Source: Streptomyces sp. WP-1
Lineage (GTDB): Bacteria > Actinomycetota > Actinomycetes > Streptomycetales > Streptomycetaceae
DNA: 64,000 bases
Direction of reading: 5' to 3'
Assembly (NCBI RefSeq): GCF_030450125.1
Contig: NZ_CP123923.1
Location: forward strand, 2,170,001-2,234,000
Part shown: one piece after another, positions 32,773-40,545 of the stretch
Layout: each line of letters opens with the position of its first letter
Position numbering within the stretch: the first letter of the stretch is position 1
The notes under the pieces: model-generated
What the model saw: the letters and a program-made list of their open reading frames with translations, nothing else
Told to the model about the DNA's origin: nothing
The model's database searches: none
Translations under genes and position numbers: made by a program

Positions 32773-33255
32773 ATGATCGACGTTCGTACGCTCTGCGCCG
32801 ACGACTGGGCACTGTGGCGGCGGCTGCGGCTGCGGGCCCTCGCCGAGTCCCCCGAGGTGTATGCGTCGGCGCTCGCGGACTGGACGGGCCCACGGGACAC
32901 CGAGGAGCGCTGGCGCGGCCGGCTGACGGATGTATCCTTCAACGCCGTGCTGTGGTATGGGGACCGGGCAGTCGGCATGGTCAGCGGCACCGCACCGGGC
33001 ACCGGCGGCCTGGTGGAGCTGATCTCCCTGTGGGTGGCGCCGGAGGCGCGCGGGTGGGGTGTGGGGGACGCGGCCGTCGGCGCGGTGCTCGCCTGGGCCC
33101 GGCGCACGCATCCCGGCTGCGCGGTCGCCCTGTCGGTCATGGCGGGAAATGACCCCGCGGTCGGCCTGTTCCGCCGCAACGGCTTCGTCGACGCCCCGGC
33201 CGCCGGTGCCGAGGACGGCGAGCGGCGCATGCTGCGTCAGCCGCTCGGTACCTGA
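32773..33255 (+). CDS. GNAT family N-acetyltransferase
   Basis: A 160-residue GNAT protein with strand 4 LVELISLWVAPEARG and the acetyl-CoA loop RGWGVGDAAVGAVL, followed by VALSVMAGNDPAVGLFRRNGF. ATG 32773 has an AGGAGA 6 bases upstream. It is the only plus-strand gene in this half of the cluster and has its own promoter region, a pattern that would suit a self-resistance acetyltransferase. It could also be a tailoring enzyme. Confidence 0.85.
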   Translation: MIDVRTLCADDWALWRRLRLRALAESPEVYASALADWTGPRDTEERWRGRLTDVSFNAVLWYGDRAVGMVSGTAPGTGGLVELISLWVAPEARGWGVGDAAVGAVLAWARRTHPGCAVALSVMAGNDPAVGLFRRNGFVDAPAAGAEDGERRMLRQPLGT

Positions 33256-33310
33256 GCCGCCGGGTGCCGGGCGCGCGGACGCCGGGCCGCAGCCTCGGGT
33301 AGCCGGGGAA

Positions 33311-34654
33311 TCAGGCGAGCGCGAGGATCAGTTCGGCAGCGCGGTTGCTGCCGCCGGGCGCGAAGAGTTCCCGCCGCAGGCCGGGCAGCACGGCCGCGGG
33401 CCCGGCCGGCGACCCGGCCTCCGTCACCGCCGCGCGCAGGGCCTGCGGCGTGCAACTGGTCACCGGGCTGCGCAGGTCCCAGCGGGCGACGGAGGCCCCG
33501 CGCGCCACGCTGAACTCCGCGTTGGCCACCTGGTCGCCGTAGCCCGGGAAGGCGATCATCGGCACGCCGTGGAGCGTCGCCTCCACCGTCGAGTTGTAGC
33601 CGTGGTGCGTGACGAAGACGTCCACCGCCCCGGCCAGCAGCCGTCGTTGCGGCAGTACGTCCGCCACCACCGCGTTGCCCGGCCACGCCCGCGGTGTGTC
33701 GGCGCCGCCCCTCGCCACCAGGAGCTGGAAGCGGTCGTCGTCGCCCAGGGCGGAGAACAGCAGGTCCACGGCGGAGGCGAAGAACGCGGCCCCGGACGGC
33801 GCCCCGCCCATGGGCGCGCGGCGGCGAAACGTCGTGATGTTCGTGCCCAGGGAGAACAGGACGGTCAGCGCACCGTCGGCTCGGCGTCGCCGTACCACGT
33901 CCGGGGAGAGGCCGTCGCCGGCATCCGCCCCCCAGTGCACCTCGCCGACGCACGGCCCGACCCAGTGCAGCGCCGCCCCCAGCTCCCGCTCCAGGGCGTC
34001 CAGTCCCCCCGTACCGGGGGCGCCGGGTGGTGGCGACTGCGGCTGTACCGCGGTGACCAGTGACAGCCGCCGAGACGGGAAGAGTACGGGCAGACAGGCC
34101 GCGTCCCCCAGGACATCGACGCCGAAGTCCCTGACCAGCCGGTCGTTGGCGGCTTCCAGATCGGGTCCGCGGGTACCGTGCTCGGCGACGAAACCGGTGC
34201 CCAGGGCACGCAGTCCGGCGAACGGCAGCAGGGTGGCCGCCGGTACGCCGAGCGCTCCCGCCGCGACCGCTCCGCGCAGGTCGAAGACGTCGTGCACGAG
34301 CACGTCGGGCCCGAATTCGGCCAGCTTCCGCACCACTTCCTCCAGGCCCTGCTGAGGAGCGAGAAAGCTCCTGACCGCCAGGTCCGAGGGGCGGGCACCG
34401 GACACGGGCAGCGCTCCCGGGGCGGGCGTCCGGAAGGCCAGCGGTGTGAACCCGGCACCCGCCGCCCGGTAGAGCCCGCCCAGACCCGGCGAACCGTAGG
34501 CATGTACCACCGCACTCCACGGCTGACCGGACAGCGCGGACACCACGGCGAGCAGGGGGTTGAGGTGGCCGACGGCGTCGATGGAGAGGACGGCGACCCT
34601 GGGCGGCCGGATCCCTCTTCCCCGCCGTGCGGGCCGGTCGGTGGCCGCGTCCAT
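33311..34654 (-). CDS. GT1-type glycosyltransferase (MGT family)
   Basis: A 447-residue GT-B enzyme. The N-terminal half starts RVAVLSIDAVGHLNPLLAVV (acceptor side). The C-terminal half has VLFSLGTNITTF and a donor-site run VDVFVTHHGYNSTVEATLHGVPMIAFPGYGDQVANA, the equivalent of HxGxxSxxEALxxGxPxxxxPxxxDQ. It should attach a nucleotide-activated sugar. No NDP-sugar biosynthesis genes are in the window, so the donor may come from primary metabolism or from the 16769-21071 operon. It lies 1 base from the radical SAM gene upstream. Confidence 0.88.
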   Translation of the reverse strand: MDAATDRPARRGRGIRPPRVAVLSIDAVGHLNPLLAVVSALSGQPWSAVVHAYGSPGLGGLYRAAGAGFTPLAFRTPAPGALPVSGARPSDLAVRSFLAPQQGLEEVVRKLAEFGPDVLVHDVFDLRGAVAAGALGVPAATLLPFAGLRALGTGFVAEHGTRGPDLEAANDRLVRDFGVDVLGDAACLPVLFPSRRLSLVTAVQPQSPPPGAPGTGGLDALERELGAALHWVGPCVGEVHWGADAGDGLSPDVVRRRRADGALTVLFSLGTNITTFRRRAPMGGAPSGAAFFASAVDLLFSALGDDDRFQLLVARGGADTPRAWPGNAVVADVLPQRRLLAGAVDVFVTHHGYNSTVEATLHGVPMIAFPGYGDQVANAEFSVARGASVARWDLRSPVTSCTPQALRAAVTEAGSPAGPAAVLPGLRRELFAPGGSNRAAELILALA

Positions 34655-34655
34655 G

Positions 34656-35873
34656 TCAGCGCGGCCCCGATACGACCGTCAGTGGCAGGGGCCGGCGCAC
34701 CTGGATCGCCGGCTCCACCGTGGGGGTCGTCTGGTCGCGCCCCCGGCAGAACGAACATGCGGTGAGGGGCCTGTGCCGGTGGTACAGGGCCTCGATCCGA
34801 GCCCTGAGTTCGTCGGCGGGCCAGTCCGTGCGCAGGTCGATCACGTCGTCCGGGGCGTCGGGCACAGCGCCGAGGTTCATGGCGTTGGCCGAGAACGGGC
34901 ACAGGTACAGCCGACCGTTCAACAGGGTCAGGAGATCGTTGACACAGCAGTCGCGGAAAGTCCGGTCGAGCTCTTCCGGGGTGCGGTCCACCCGGCCTAT
35001 GCGACCGGAGTCGGTCCAGACCGGCTTCTGGCTGACCCAGGTGACACCGTGGTCGGTCAGTGTGTCGCACAGGTCGTCGTGCCGCTTCGACAGCTCACCG
35101 TAGTCAGTGATCTTGACGAGCATCCTGGGGTGCACCAGCGACTCCAGCAGGTCGCCGCGCGGCACGATAGTGCCGTTGGTGTACACCACCACCCGGGCGG
35201 TGTCCGCCATACCGGTGAGCGTGCGCACCACCTGCCCGGCACGGGGGTTGGCGAACGGCTCACCACCAAGGACGCGGAACTCCTCGACACCGTCGACGGC
35301 GGCCAGCAGTCTGTCCAGCGCCGTGTGCAATTCGTCCAGGTCCGAATGGCGCGGGTGGGCGTAGTACTGCATCAGGTTCGAGCAGTCGACGCAGCGCATC
35401 GTGCACGCCTCGGTGACCACCACGTCCAGCGAGCGCAGCCGCAGCCGGCCCGCGCCGGTCAGCAGCGGCTCGCACTGGGCGGTGTAATGGGCGATCCGCC
35501 GGGGGCGTTCCGCGGGCAGCACCGGGGCCGCTTCGCCGAAGGCCGTGCGACCCAGGAGCGACACCGCGACGAAGAGCCGGCTGAAGCGTGCGAGCAGCGC
35601 CGGCTGACGCGCGTAGCGCGTGTGGTCCCAGGCATCGATGACGCAGGTCGTGCCCGGGTCCAGCCGGTCCAGGGCAGCGGGCGGCAGCACCGGTGTTCCG
35701 CGCAGGGTGGCGGAGTCCTCGGTGAGCAGCGGATCGCAGAAGAAGCCGACCGGGATACCCATCATCTCCAGGGCATGTTGGGTCAGCTGGGCCACGTCAC
35801 CGGCTCCGAAGACGACAATGGTGTCGCCGGGTCGAACGTCGCGGGGCTCGAAGTCCTTGATGCGGGCGGTCAT
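34656..35873 (-). CDS. Radical SAM/SPASM-like enzyme with N-terminal Rossmann-like domain
   Basis: A 405-residue protein. Residues 15-110 look like a nucleotide-binding domain (DTIVVFGAGDVAQLTQHALEM, then FFCDPLL). The radical SAM cluster is Cys157, Cys161 and Cys164 in TEACTMRCVDCSNLMQ, followed by FRVLGGEPFANP. The C-terminal cysteines (FRDCCVNDL, LYLCPFSAN, CSFCRGRD) suggest auxiliary clusters. The combination of a GxGxxA-type N-domain with a SPASM-like enzyme is unusual to me. Substrate unknown; sugar or peptide-like targets are both possible. Confidence 0.8.
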   Translation of the reverse strand: MTARIKDFEPRDVRPGDTIVVFGAGDVAQLTQHALEMMGIPVGFFCDPLLTEDSATLRGTPVLPPAALDRLDPGTTCVIDAWDHTRYARQPALLARFSRLFVAVSLLGRTAFGEAAPVLPAERPRRIAHYTAQCEPLLTGAGRLRLRSLDVVVTEACTMRCVDCSNLMQYYAHPRHSDLDELHTALDRLLAAVDGVEEFRVLGGEPFANPRAGQVVRTLTGMADTARVVVYTNGTIVPRGDLLESLVHPRMLVKITDYGELSKRHDDLCDTLTDHGVTWVSQKPVWTDSGRIGRVDRTPEELDRTFRDCCVNDLLTLLNGRLYLCPFSANAMNLGAVPDAPDDVIDLRTDWPADELRARIEALYHRHRPLTACSFCRGRDQTTPTVEPAIQVRRPLPLTVVSGPR

Positions 35874-35876
35874 CGC

Positions 35877-36626
35877 CTACCGCCCGGCCAGCTGGGCACG
35901 GCGGGCGCTGCGGTCGTAGTCCTCCACCGCAGCCGCTTCGATCTGTGTGCTCTCTCCGCGGAACCACATGCTGAAGCCCGACCGGAAGCGCTCCGGAGAC
36001 CTGTTGCGGCGTGCGCGGTGGATGGTGAGGGGGTGGTGGCAGACCAGGTCGCCGGGCTCCATCTCGACCGCGACCTCACGGGCCTCGTCCTCGGGTCCGA
36101 AGTCCGCTATCTCCAGCGCGAACCCCCGTACTCCGCTGTAGACATGCCGTCGCGGCCCCTCCCGGTGCGATCCCGGGACGTAGCGCAGACAGCCGGTCTC
36201 CTCGTCGAACCTCTCGTCGACGGCGAGCAGCATCTCCACTCCGTTGGGCGGATTCAGCGCGAAGGCGCAGTTGTCCTGGTGCGGTGGAGTGGGAAAGTCG
36301 CTCTGCGGCGGCTTGCTGAAGTAGACCGGAGGACGGGATACGACGGACTCGCCGAGCAGGGTTCGGGCCAGTCCCAGCCACTTGGGGTGCCGCTGGTAGG
36401 CCTCGAAGAATGGATCGCAGTTCATCCGGTGGATCTGCCGCACCGCGAGTCTGCCGCCGGCACCCGCGGTGAAGAACACCTGGGCCTCGGGGAGGCTCGG
36501 CACCACCTCGTCGAGGAAACGGCGCAGTTCGCCGCGTATCTCCCGCAGTTCCCGCGGATCGAGGAAGCCCCGAACGACGACGTATCCGTCCCGCCGGAAG
36601 AGTTCCCGGTACTTGGCGTAGTCCAT
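35877..36626 (-). CDS. PhyH-type Fe(II)/2-oxoglutarate dioxygenase
   Basis: A 249-residue phytanoyl-CoA-dioxygenase-like enzyme. Iron ligands are His116 and Asp118 in TPPHQDNCAF and His203 in HHPLTIHRARRN; an Arg a few residues later would bind 2-oxoglutarate. GTG/ATG choices exist upstream (TTG 36665), but ATG 36626 (MDYAKYRELFRRDGYVVV) gives the usual N-terminus. Such enzymes hydroxylate small acids, amino acids or sugars in natural product clusters, and some halogenate when Asp is replaced; here Asp is present. It follows the regulator gene closely. Confidence 0.82.
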   Translation of the reverse strand: MDYAKYRELFRRDGYVVVRGFLDPRELREIRGELRRFLDEVVPSLPEAQVFFTAGAGGRLAVRQIHRMNCDPFFEAYQRHPKWLGLARTLLGESVVSRPPVYFSKPPQSDFPTPPHQDNCAFALNPPNGVEMLLAVDERFDEETGCLRYVPGSHREGPRRHVYSGVRGFALEIADFGPEDEAREVAVEMEPGDLVCHHPLTIHRARRNRSPERFRSGFSMWFRGESTQIEAAAVEDYDRSARRAQLAGR

Positions 36627-36672
36627 GTGCACCCGCTTCGAATCGAGGAGGACAGAGGATGACAAAGGGCGT

Positions 36673-37770
36673 TCACAACGCGTCCGTCCGCCGCTCCAGT
36701 TCGGCGGCCAGCTGTTGCCAGGCGTTGGAGCAGTCCCATGCGAGCCGTGCCACAGCGACCACCCAGCGGTCCGGCACCGAGCCGACCAGCTGTTTCAGCC
36801 TGTCGGCATCGACAGAGAGGACGCCGAGCCACTGGAGCAGGAACCGGCCTCGCGCGGTCAGCCGCACCGAGGGATCCTTGCGCAGACTGAGAAGGATCTC
36901 GCGATGTGCCCGCTGCACCTCCTGGGACGTCGACGCGCCACGGGCGGCCGGGTCAGACGATACGGAAGGGACCGGCTGCCGGTCCCTGTTCATCTCGTTC
37001 CGACAGGACTCGCCTCCGGTGCTGTTCGTGTCGGCACGGAGTTTCACCCGAATGTTGTGCGCCGTTCCGACCGATATTCCAGCTTCCCGAGCGATCTCCC
37101 GAAGAGACGCATCCGGGCGTTCGCGTATGATTTCCATGGCCTTCTGTCGTCCTGCCGTTCCGTCAACAGGGCGCATGCGGCCATCGCGTCCCATTCTCTT
37201 GCTCAACTGACAGGAATTTTCAGTTGAGCGTCGGCGAATGCCCGCGACCGTCGGAGCGCTGAGGCCGGCCACTACCGCAATCGCCCGATCCGACCAGCCC
37301 GGGTATGCCTGAATTATCCTTTCGGCGGCCATCTCGCGCTCGCCGGTGGACAACGGGAGCCCATGGGCCACGTTCACGCGCACGGACTGCACGAACGACT
37401 CGGCGTCGTCGCCCTCGAAGTACTGGACCAGAATCCTGTCGTCGCCGCGCATGGCCGCGGCCTGCACTCGGTGCATACCGTCGACGACTCGTCGTGTCGA
37501 TCTCTGGACCAGGATGGGCGGCAGCTCGCTTCCCACTTCCATCAGGCGGCAGACGTGCTCCTGGTCCGTTCCCGCCATCCTGGGCGAATCCGCCGGCAGC
37601 AACGACGCGATCGGGAGGGCTTCGATACGGCCGTGCGTGACTGCCCAGGGCGGACGGTGCGGTGATACGGCCCCGTCTCTCGGGTGCCGATCGATATCAG
37701 TGACGACGGACCTGTCCTCCGCGAAGCTGCCCATCAGCTTCCCCCTCGCTCTTGCCTGACGATCACTCAT
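36673..37770 (-). CDS. StrR/ParB-like pathway-specific transcriptional activator
   Basis: A 365-residue protein. The N-terminal ParB-like domain has LPPILVQRSTRRVVDGMHRVQAAAMRG and SVRVNVAHGLPLSTGEREMAAERII. Helix-turn-helix segments follow: SDRAIAVVAGLSAPTVAGIRRR, and a second one, SLREIAREAGISVGTAHNIR. This is the arrangement of StrR, NovG and Bbr, activators of aminoglycoside and glycopeptide-type clusters. The gene itself carries a perfect inverted repeat with StrR-operator geometry at 37201-37229. It is the first gene of the right block and the only regulator in the cluster, so it probably controls all three operons. Confidence 0.85.
   Translation of the reverse strand: MSDRQARARGKLMGSFAEDRSVVTDIDRHPRDGAVSPHRPPWAVTHGRIEALPIASLLPADSPRMAGTDQEHVCRLMEVGSELPPILVQRSTRRVVDGMHRVQAAAMRGDDRILVQYFEGDDAESFVQSVRVNVAHGLPLSTGEREMAAERIIQAYPGWSDRAIAVVAGLSAPTVAGIRRRSTENSCQLSKRMGRDGRMRPVDGTAGRQKAMEIIRERPDASLREIAREAGISVGTAHNIRVKLRADTNSTGGESCRNEMNRDRQPVPSVSSDPAARGASTSQEVQRAHREILLSLRKDPSVRLTARGRFLLQWLGVLSVDADRLKQLVGSVPDRWVVAVARLAWDCSNAWQQLAAELERRTDAL
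37201..37229. promoter_or_regulatory. StrR-type operator-like inverted repeat inside the regulator gene
   Basis: GCTCAACTG (37201-37209) and CAGTTGAGC (37221-37229) are perfect 9-bp arms around an 11-bp spacer. The described StrR site has arms ending in CTG and starting in CAG around 11 bp, with outer bases GTTCGA/TCGAAC. The spacing and inner bases match; the outer bases differ slightly. Confidence 0.55.
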
Positions 37771-38047
37771 AGATCGTTACGGACGGGCCCAGGGTCCGAA
37801 AGGGGGTGTTCAGGCGGCGGAGCCAAAAAAGCCCGTCACTCCAGGGACAACCGTCAATTGTGTCGGCTTCATTAAATCTCGCCAGGCTTATTTTTTTGTA
37901 AAAATATTTCACTGTTCGACCCTCGCGGGCTTGCTTCCAGACACAACCGGATTCCCTCGTCCGCGGCCGTCCACGACGGACCGGCCGACGCCGGTTGGTA
38001 GCCTGAATCCCCTTGCCCAGCACCCACATTGGAGACTGAGACCGCCC
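37771..38047. promoter_or_regulatory. Divergent regulator / glutamyl-tRNA synthetase promoter region
   Basis: This 277-bp region has an unusually AT-rich core at about 37870-37912, including runs of T and A (cttatttttttgtaaaa), which stand out in this genome. It separates the regulator from the synthetase gene and should contain both promoters. No perfect operator repeat was seen. Confidence 0.5.
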
Positions 38048-39688
38048 ATGCTCGACCGGAGCGCGATCGACGCGCTGTTCCCCTCTGATCTGCCCGGCCC
38101 ACAGGAGTGGGAACAGCGTTACCCGCGGCGTGCGCTGCCCGAGGGCGCGCAGGTCACCCGCATGGCGCCCTCCCCCACCGGCACGGTTCACATCGGCGGC
38201 ATCTACGTCGCGATGATCGACCGCGATCTCGCCCGCCGTAGCGGCGGTGTCTATCTGCTGCGGGTCGAGGACACCGACCAGTCACGTGAAGTGGACGGCG
38301 CCGTCGCACAGTTCGGCCGCGCCTTCGCCTACTTCGGGCTGAGCGCCGACGAGCAGGAGGGACACGGGGAGTACGGTCCCTACCAGCAGTCGGCGCGTCA
38401 GGAGATCTATCTGACCTACGTCAGGGAACTGCTGCGCGATGGAAAGGCGTACCTCTGCTTCGCGACGGAGACGGAGCTGGCCGACATCCGCAGTCGCCAG
38501 GAGGCCGCAAAGGTGCCCACGGGCTACTACGGCGACTGGGCCGTCTGGCGCGACGCCGACCCTGCCGACGTACGGGCCAGGCTCGACGACGGCGCTCCCT
38601 ACGTCGTCCGCTTCCGCTCCACAGCCGCGGCGGGTGCGCGCAGATCGTTCGACGATCTGATCCGGGGCCGTATCGAGCACGAGGACAACCGCAACGACGT
38701 GGTGATCCTCAAGTCGTCCGACAAGGCACTGCGGTTGCCGACGTACCACTTCGCACACGTCGTCGACGATCACCTGATGCGCGTGAACCTGGTGGTGCGC
38801 GGCGAAGAGTGGATCTCCTCCGTCCCGGTGCACCTCCAGCTGTTCGAGGCACTCGGCTTCGAACCTCCCGCGTACGCGCACATCGCCCCCTTGATGAAGC
38901 AGATTCCCGGCGGCAAGCGCAAGCTGTCGAAGCGCAAGGACCAGGAGTCGGGGGTCGACTTCTACATGGCGGCCGGCTACCCGGCCGAGGCGGTCCTGTA
39001 CTACCTGCGCGGCCTGGCCAACGGGCGGCTCGCCGAACTGCCGCCGGACCAGGCCCTCGACGAGCCGATCCGGCTGGCCGAGTGCGGGGTCGCGGGGCCG
39101 CTGGTGGACATCGCCAAGCTCGAGGACATCAGTGCGGATTACGTAGCCACGCTGAGCGGCGAGCAGATCCTTTCCTCTGTGCGCGAGTGGGCGGCGAGCC
39201 ACGACCCCGGTCTCGTACCTGTGCTGGACGCCGAGCCCGAACGGGCGCTGGCCGCTCTCGCCGTCGAGCGGGACGGGGTCGACAACCCACGCAAAGACCT
39301 GCGCAAGTGGTCCGATTTCCGGTCCGCGTACGGGTTCTTCTTCCCCCAACTGTTCTCCCTCGTACCCGCCGACGACGACCGGCTGGGTGGCCTGAAAGCC
39401 GACCTGGTCAGGGCGTTCGCGGGCGACTTCGTCGACGGCTACCGGCATCTGGAGGACCCCCAGCAGTGGTTCGGCCAGATCAGGAACCTGGCCGCGAAGC
39501 ACGGCTTCGCCGCGACCCCCAAGGAGTACAAGAAGAACCCCGATGCGTACCCCGGTTCGATCCGCGAGGCGTCTCAGCTCATCCGTGTCGCCCTCACCGG
39601 CTCCACCCGCAGCCCGGACCTCTTCGCCGTCGCCTGTGTTCTGGGCCCCGACGAGGTCCTGCGCCGTGTGAGCGCCATGTCTCGGTAA
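38048..39688 (+). CDS. gltX: Second-type glutamyl-tRNA synthetase
   Basis: A 546-residue class I aminoacyl-tRNA synthetase. The HIGH-type signature is PSPTGTVHIGG (41-51) and the KMSKS-type signature is KRKLSKRKD. RVEDTDQ is typical of glutamyl enzymes. ATG 38048 gives this clean N-terminus. It lies inside the island next to the cluster regulator, not among housekeeping genes, so it is probably an extra copy. It could be a drug-insensitive copy that protects the producer, or could supply Glu-tRNA for a tRNA-dependent step; no such ligase is visible in the window. A strong terminator follows. Confidence 0.88.
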   Translation: MLDRSAIDALFPSDLPGPQEWEQRYPRRALPEGAQVTRMAPSPTGTVHIGGIYVAMIDRDLARRSGGVYLLRVEDTDQSREVDGAVAQFGRAFAYFGLSADEQEGHGEYGPYQQSARQEIYLTYVRELLRDGKAYLCFATETELADIRSRQEAAKVPTGYYGDWAVWRDADPADVRARLDDGAPYVVRFRSTAAAGARRSFDDLIRGRIEHEDNRNDVVILKSSDKALRLPTYHFAHVVDDHLMRVNLVVRGEEWISSVPVHLQLFEALGFEPPAYAHIAPLMKQIPGGKRKLSKRKDQESGVDFYMAAGYPAEAVLYYLRGLANGRLAELPPDQALDEPIRLAECGVAGPLVDIAKLEDISADYVATLSGEQILSSVREWAASHDPGLVPVLDAEPERALAALAVERDGVDNPRKDLRKWSDFRSAYGFFFPQLFSLVPADDDRLGGLKADLVRAFAGDFVDGYRHLEDPQQWFGQIRNLAAKHGFAATPKEYKKNPDAYPGSIREASQLIRVALTGSTRSPDLFAVACVLGPDEVLRRVSAMSR

Positions 39689-39751
39689 CGGCTGAACCGA
39701 TCGCCGGAGCAGAGCCGTCCGGAAATGGCACCGCAACGGGCAAGTGCCCTC

Positions 39752-39786
39752 CGACACGGGCCCCGGCAGCACCGGGGCCCGTGTCG
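39752..39786 (+). terminator. Terminator of the glutamyl-tRNA synthetase gene
   Basis: CGACACGGGCCCCGG (39752-39766) pairs perfectly with 39772-39786 over 15 bp around a 5-base loop, 64 bases after the stop codon. Confidence 0.8.
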
Positions 39787-39923
39787 CAGCACCTCGGTGT
39801 GCCGTCGACCCACCGCAGAAGTGACGCGCGAGGGGCAGGGGGCCCGGTGCCTGGTCGGTCATCGACTCCCCCCTCGCCCTGCAGCCGCCCGCGGCGGCGC
39901 GAAACCAGGCTGGATGTTGCGGG

Positions 39924-40320
39924 TCATGACGTTTTTGACGCGGCGTCGGTCAGCGGCTTCCGGGGGTAGGAGCGGAGCAGCACGAGGGATGTGGTGACAG
40001 GGCCGTAACGGGCAAGTGCGTCGACGGCTTCTTCGAGTCGTCCTGCCTGCGGACAGTAGACGTCGAAGATGAGGCAGTCTTCCCCGGTGACTCTGAGAGT
40101 GGAGGCGATCTCAGGAGTCCGGGAGGCCAAGTCCAGCGCGTGTGAGAGCTGGTTGTGCGTGGTGCGCAGCCGGATAACCGCGTGAATGTTCAGACCGAGG
40201 GCTGCTGGGTCGACTGTCGCTCGGTAGCCGGTGATGACCCCGTTCTCTCCAGCCGCTGGATGCGCGCGCTGGCCGCGGGCTGCGAGAGTCCGACGGGCAC
40301 TTCGGGCGCACCAAGACCAC
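39924..40320 (-). pseudogene. Broken AsnC/Lrp family regulator
   Basis: The C-terminal ligand-binding half is intact in one frame (ITGYRATVDPAALGLNIHAVIRLR, then EIASTLRVTGEDCLIFDVYC). The end of the helix-turn-helix, PVGLSQPAASARIQRLE, is in another frame just upstream. The break falls at about 40241-40250, where the expected LEENGVI has lost bases. The N-terminal helix is missing. It sits at the island's right edge, so it may be an old passenger damaged by earlier insertions. Confidence 0.75.
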
Positions 40321-40481
40321 TCACTGGACCTAGGTCTCATGCCCTGACAGGCCATCAGCACGAGCGTCAAACGGGCGTCAACCCGTCTCCCAACCACCTG
40401 GCCGCGCAGAGGACGCACCGGCCGCTCGACGCGCGCACTAAACGAAGTACCAGGTCAGACGGCTCATCCAGAGCACCTGGG

Positions 40482-40520
40482 CAGTCCACGTGATGTTCAC
40501 CCGGAAAGAGGTCCAAGAGA
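40482..40520 (+). repeat. Possible third, degenerate copy of the attachment sequence
   Basis: Read on the minus strand this encodes LDLFPGEHHVDCPG, close to DLFPMTHHVECVA at the end of the TRAM methyltransferase. The DNA is clearly related (CAGTCCACGTGATG against CACTCCACATGATG), but with more changes than the left repeat. It lies 26-64 bases beyond the stop of the intact gene. I read it as an older gene-end remnant from an earlier insertion; chance similarity cannot be excluded. Confidence 0.45.
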
Positions 40521-40545
40521 CCCGCCGAAAGCATAAAACCGAAGG

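Noticed and set aside
36673..37770. Chromosome or plasmid partition ParB
   Set aside because: No parA partner and no parS-like repeats. The domain layout and context match StrR-type cluster activators.
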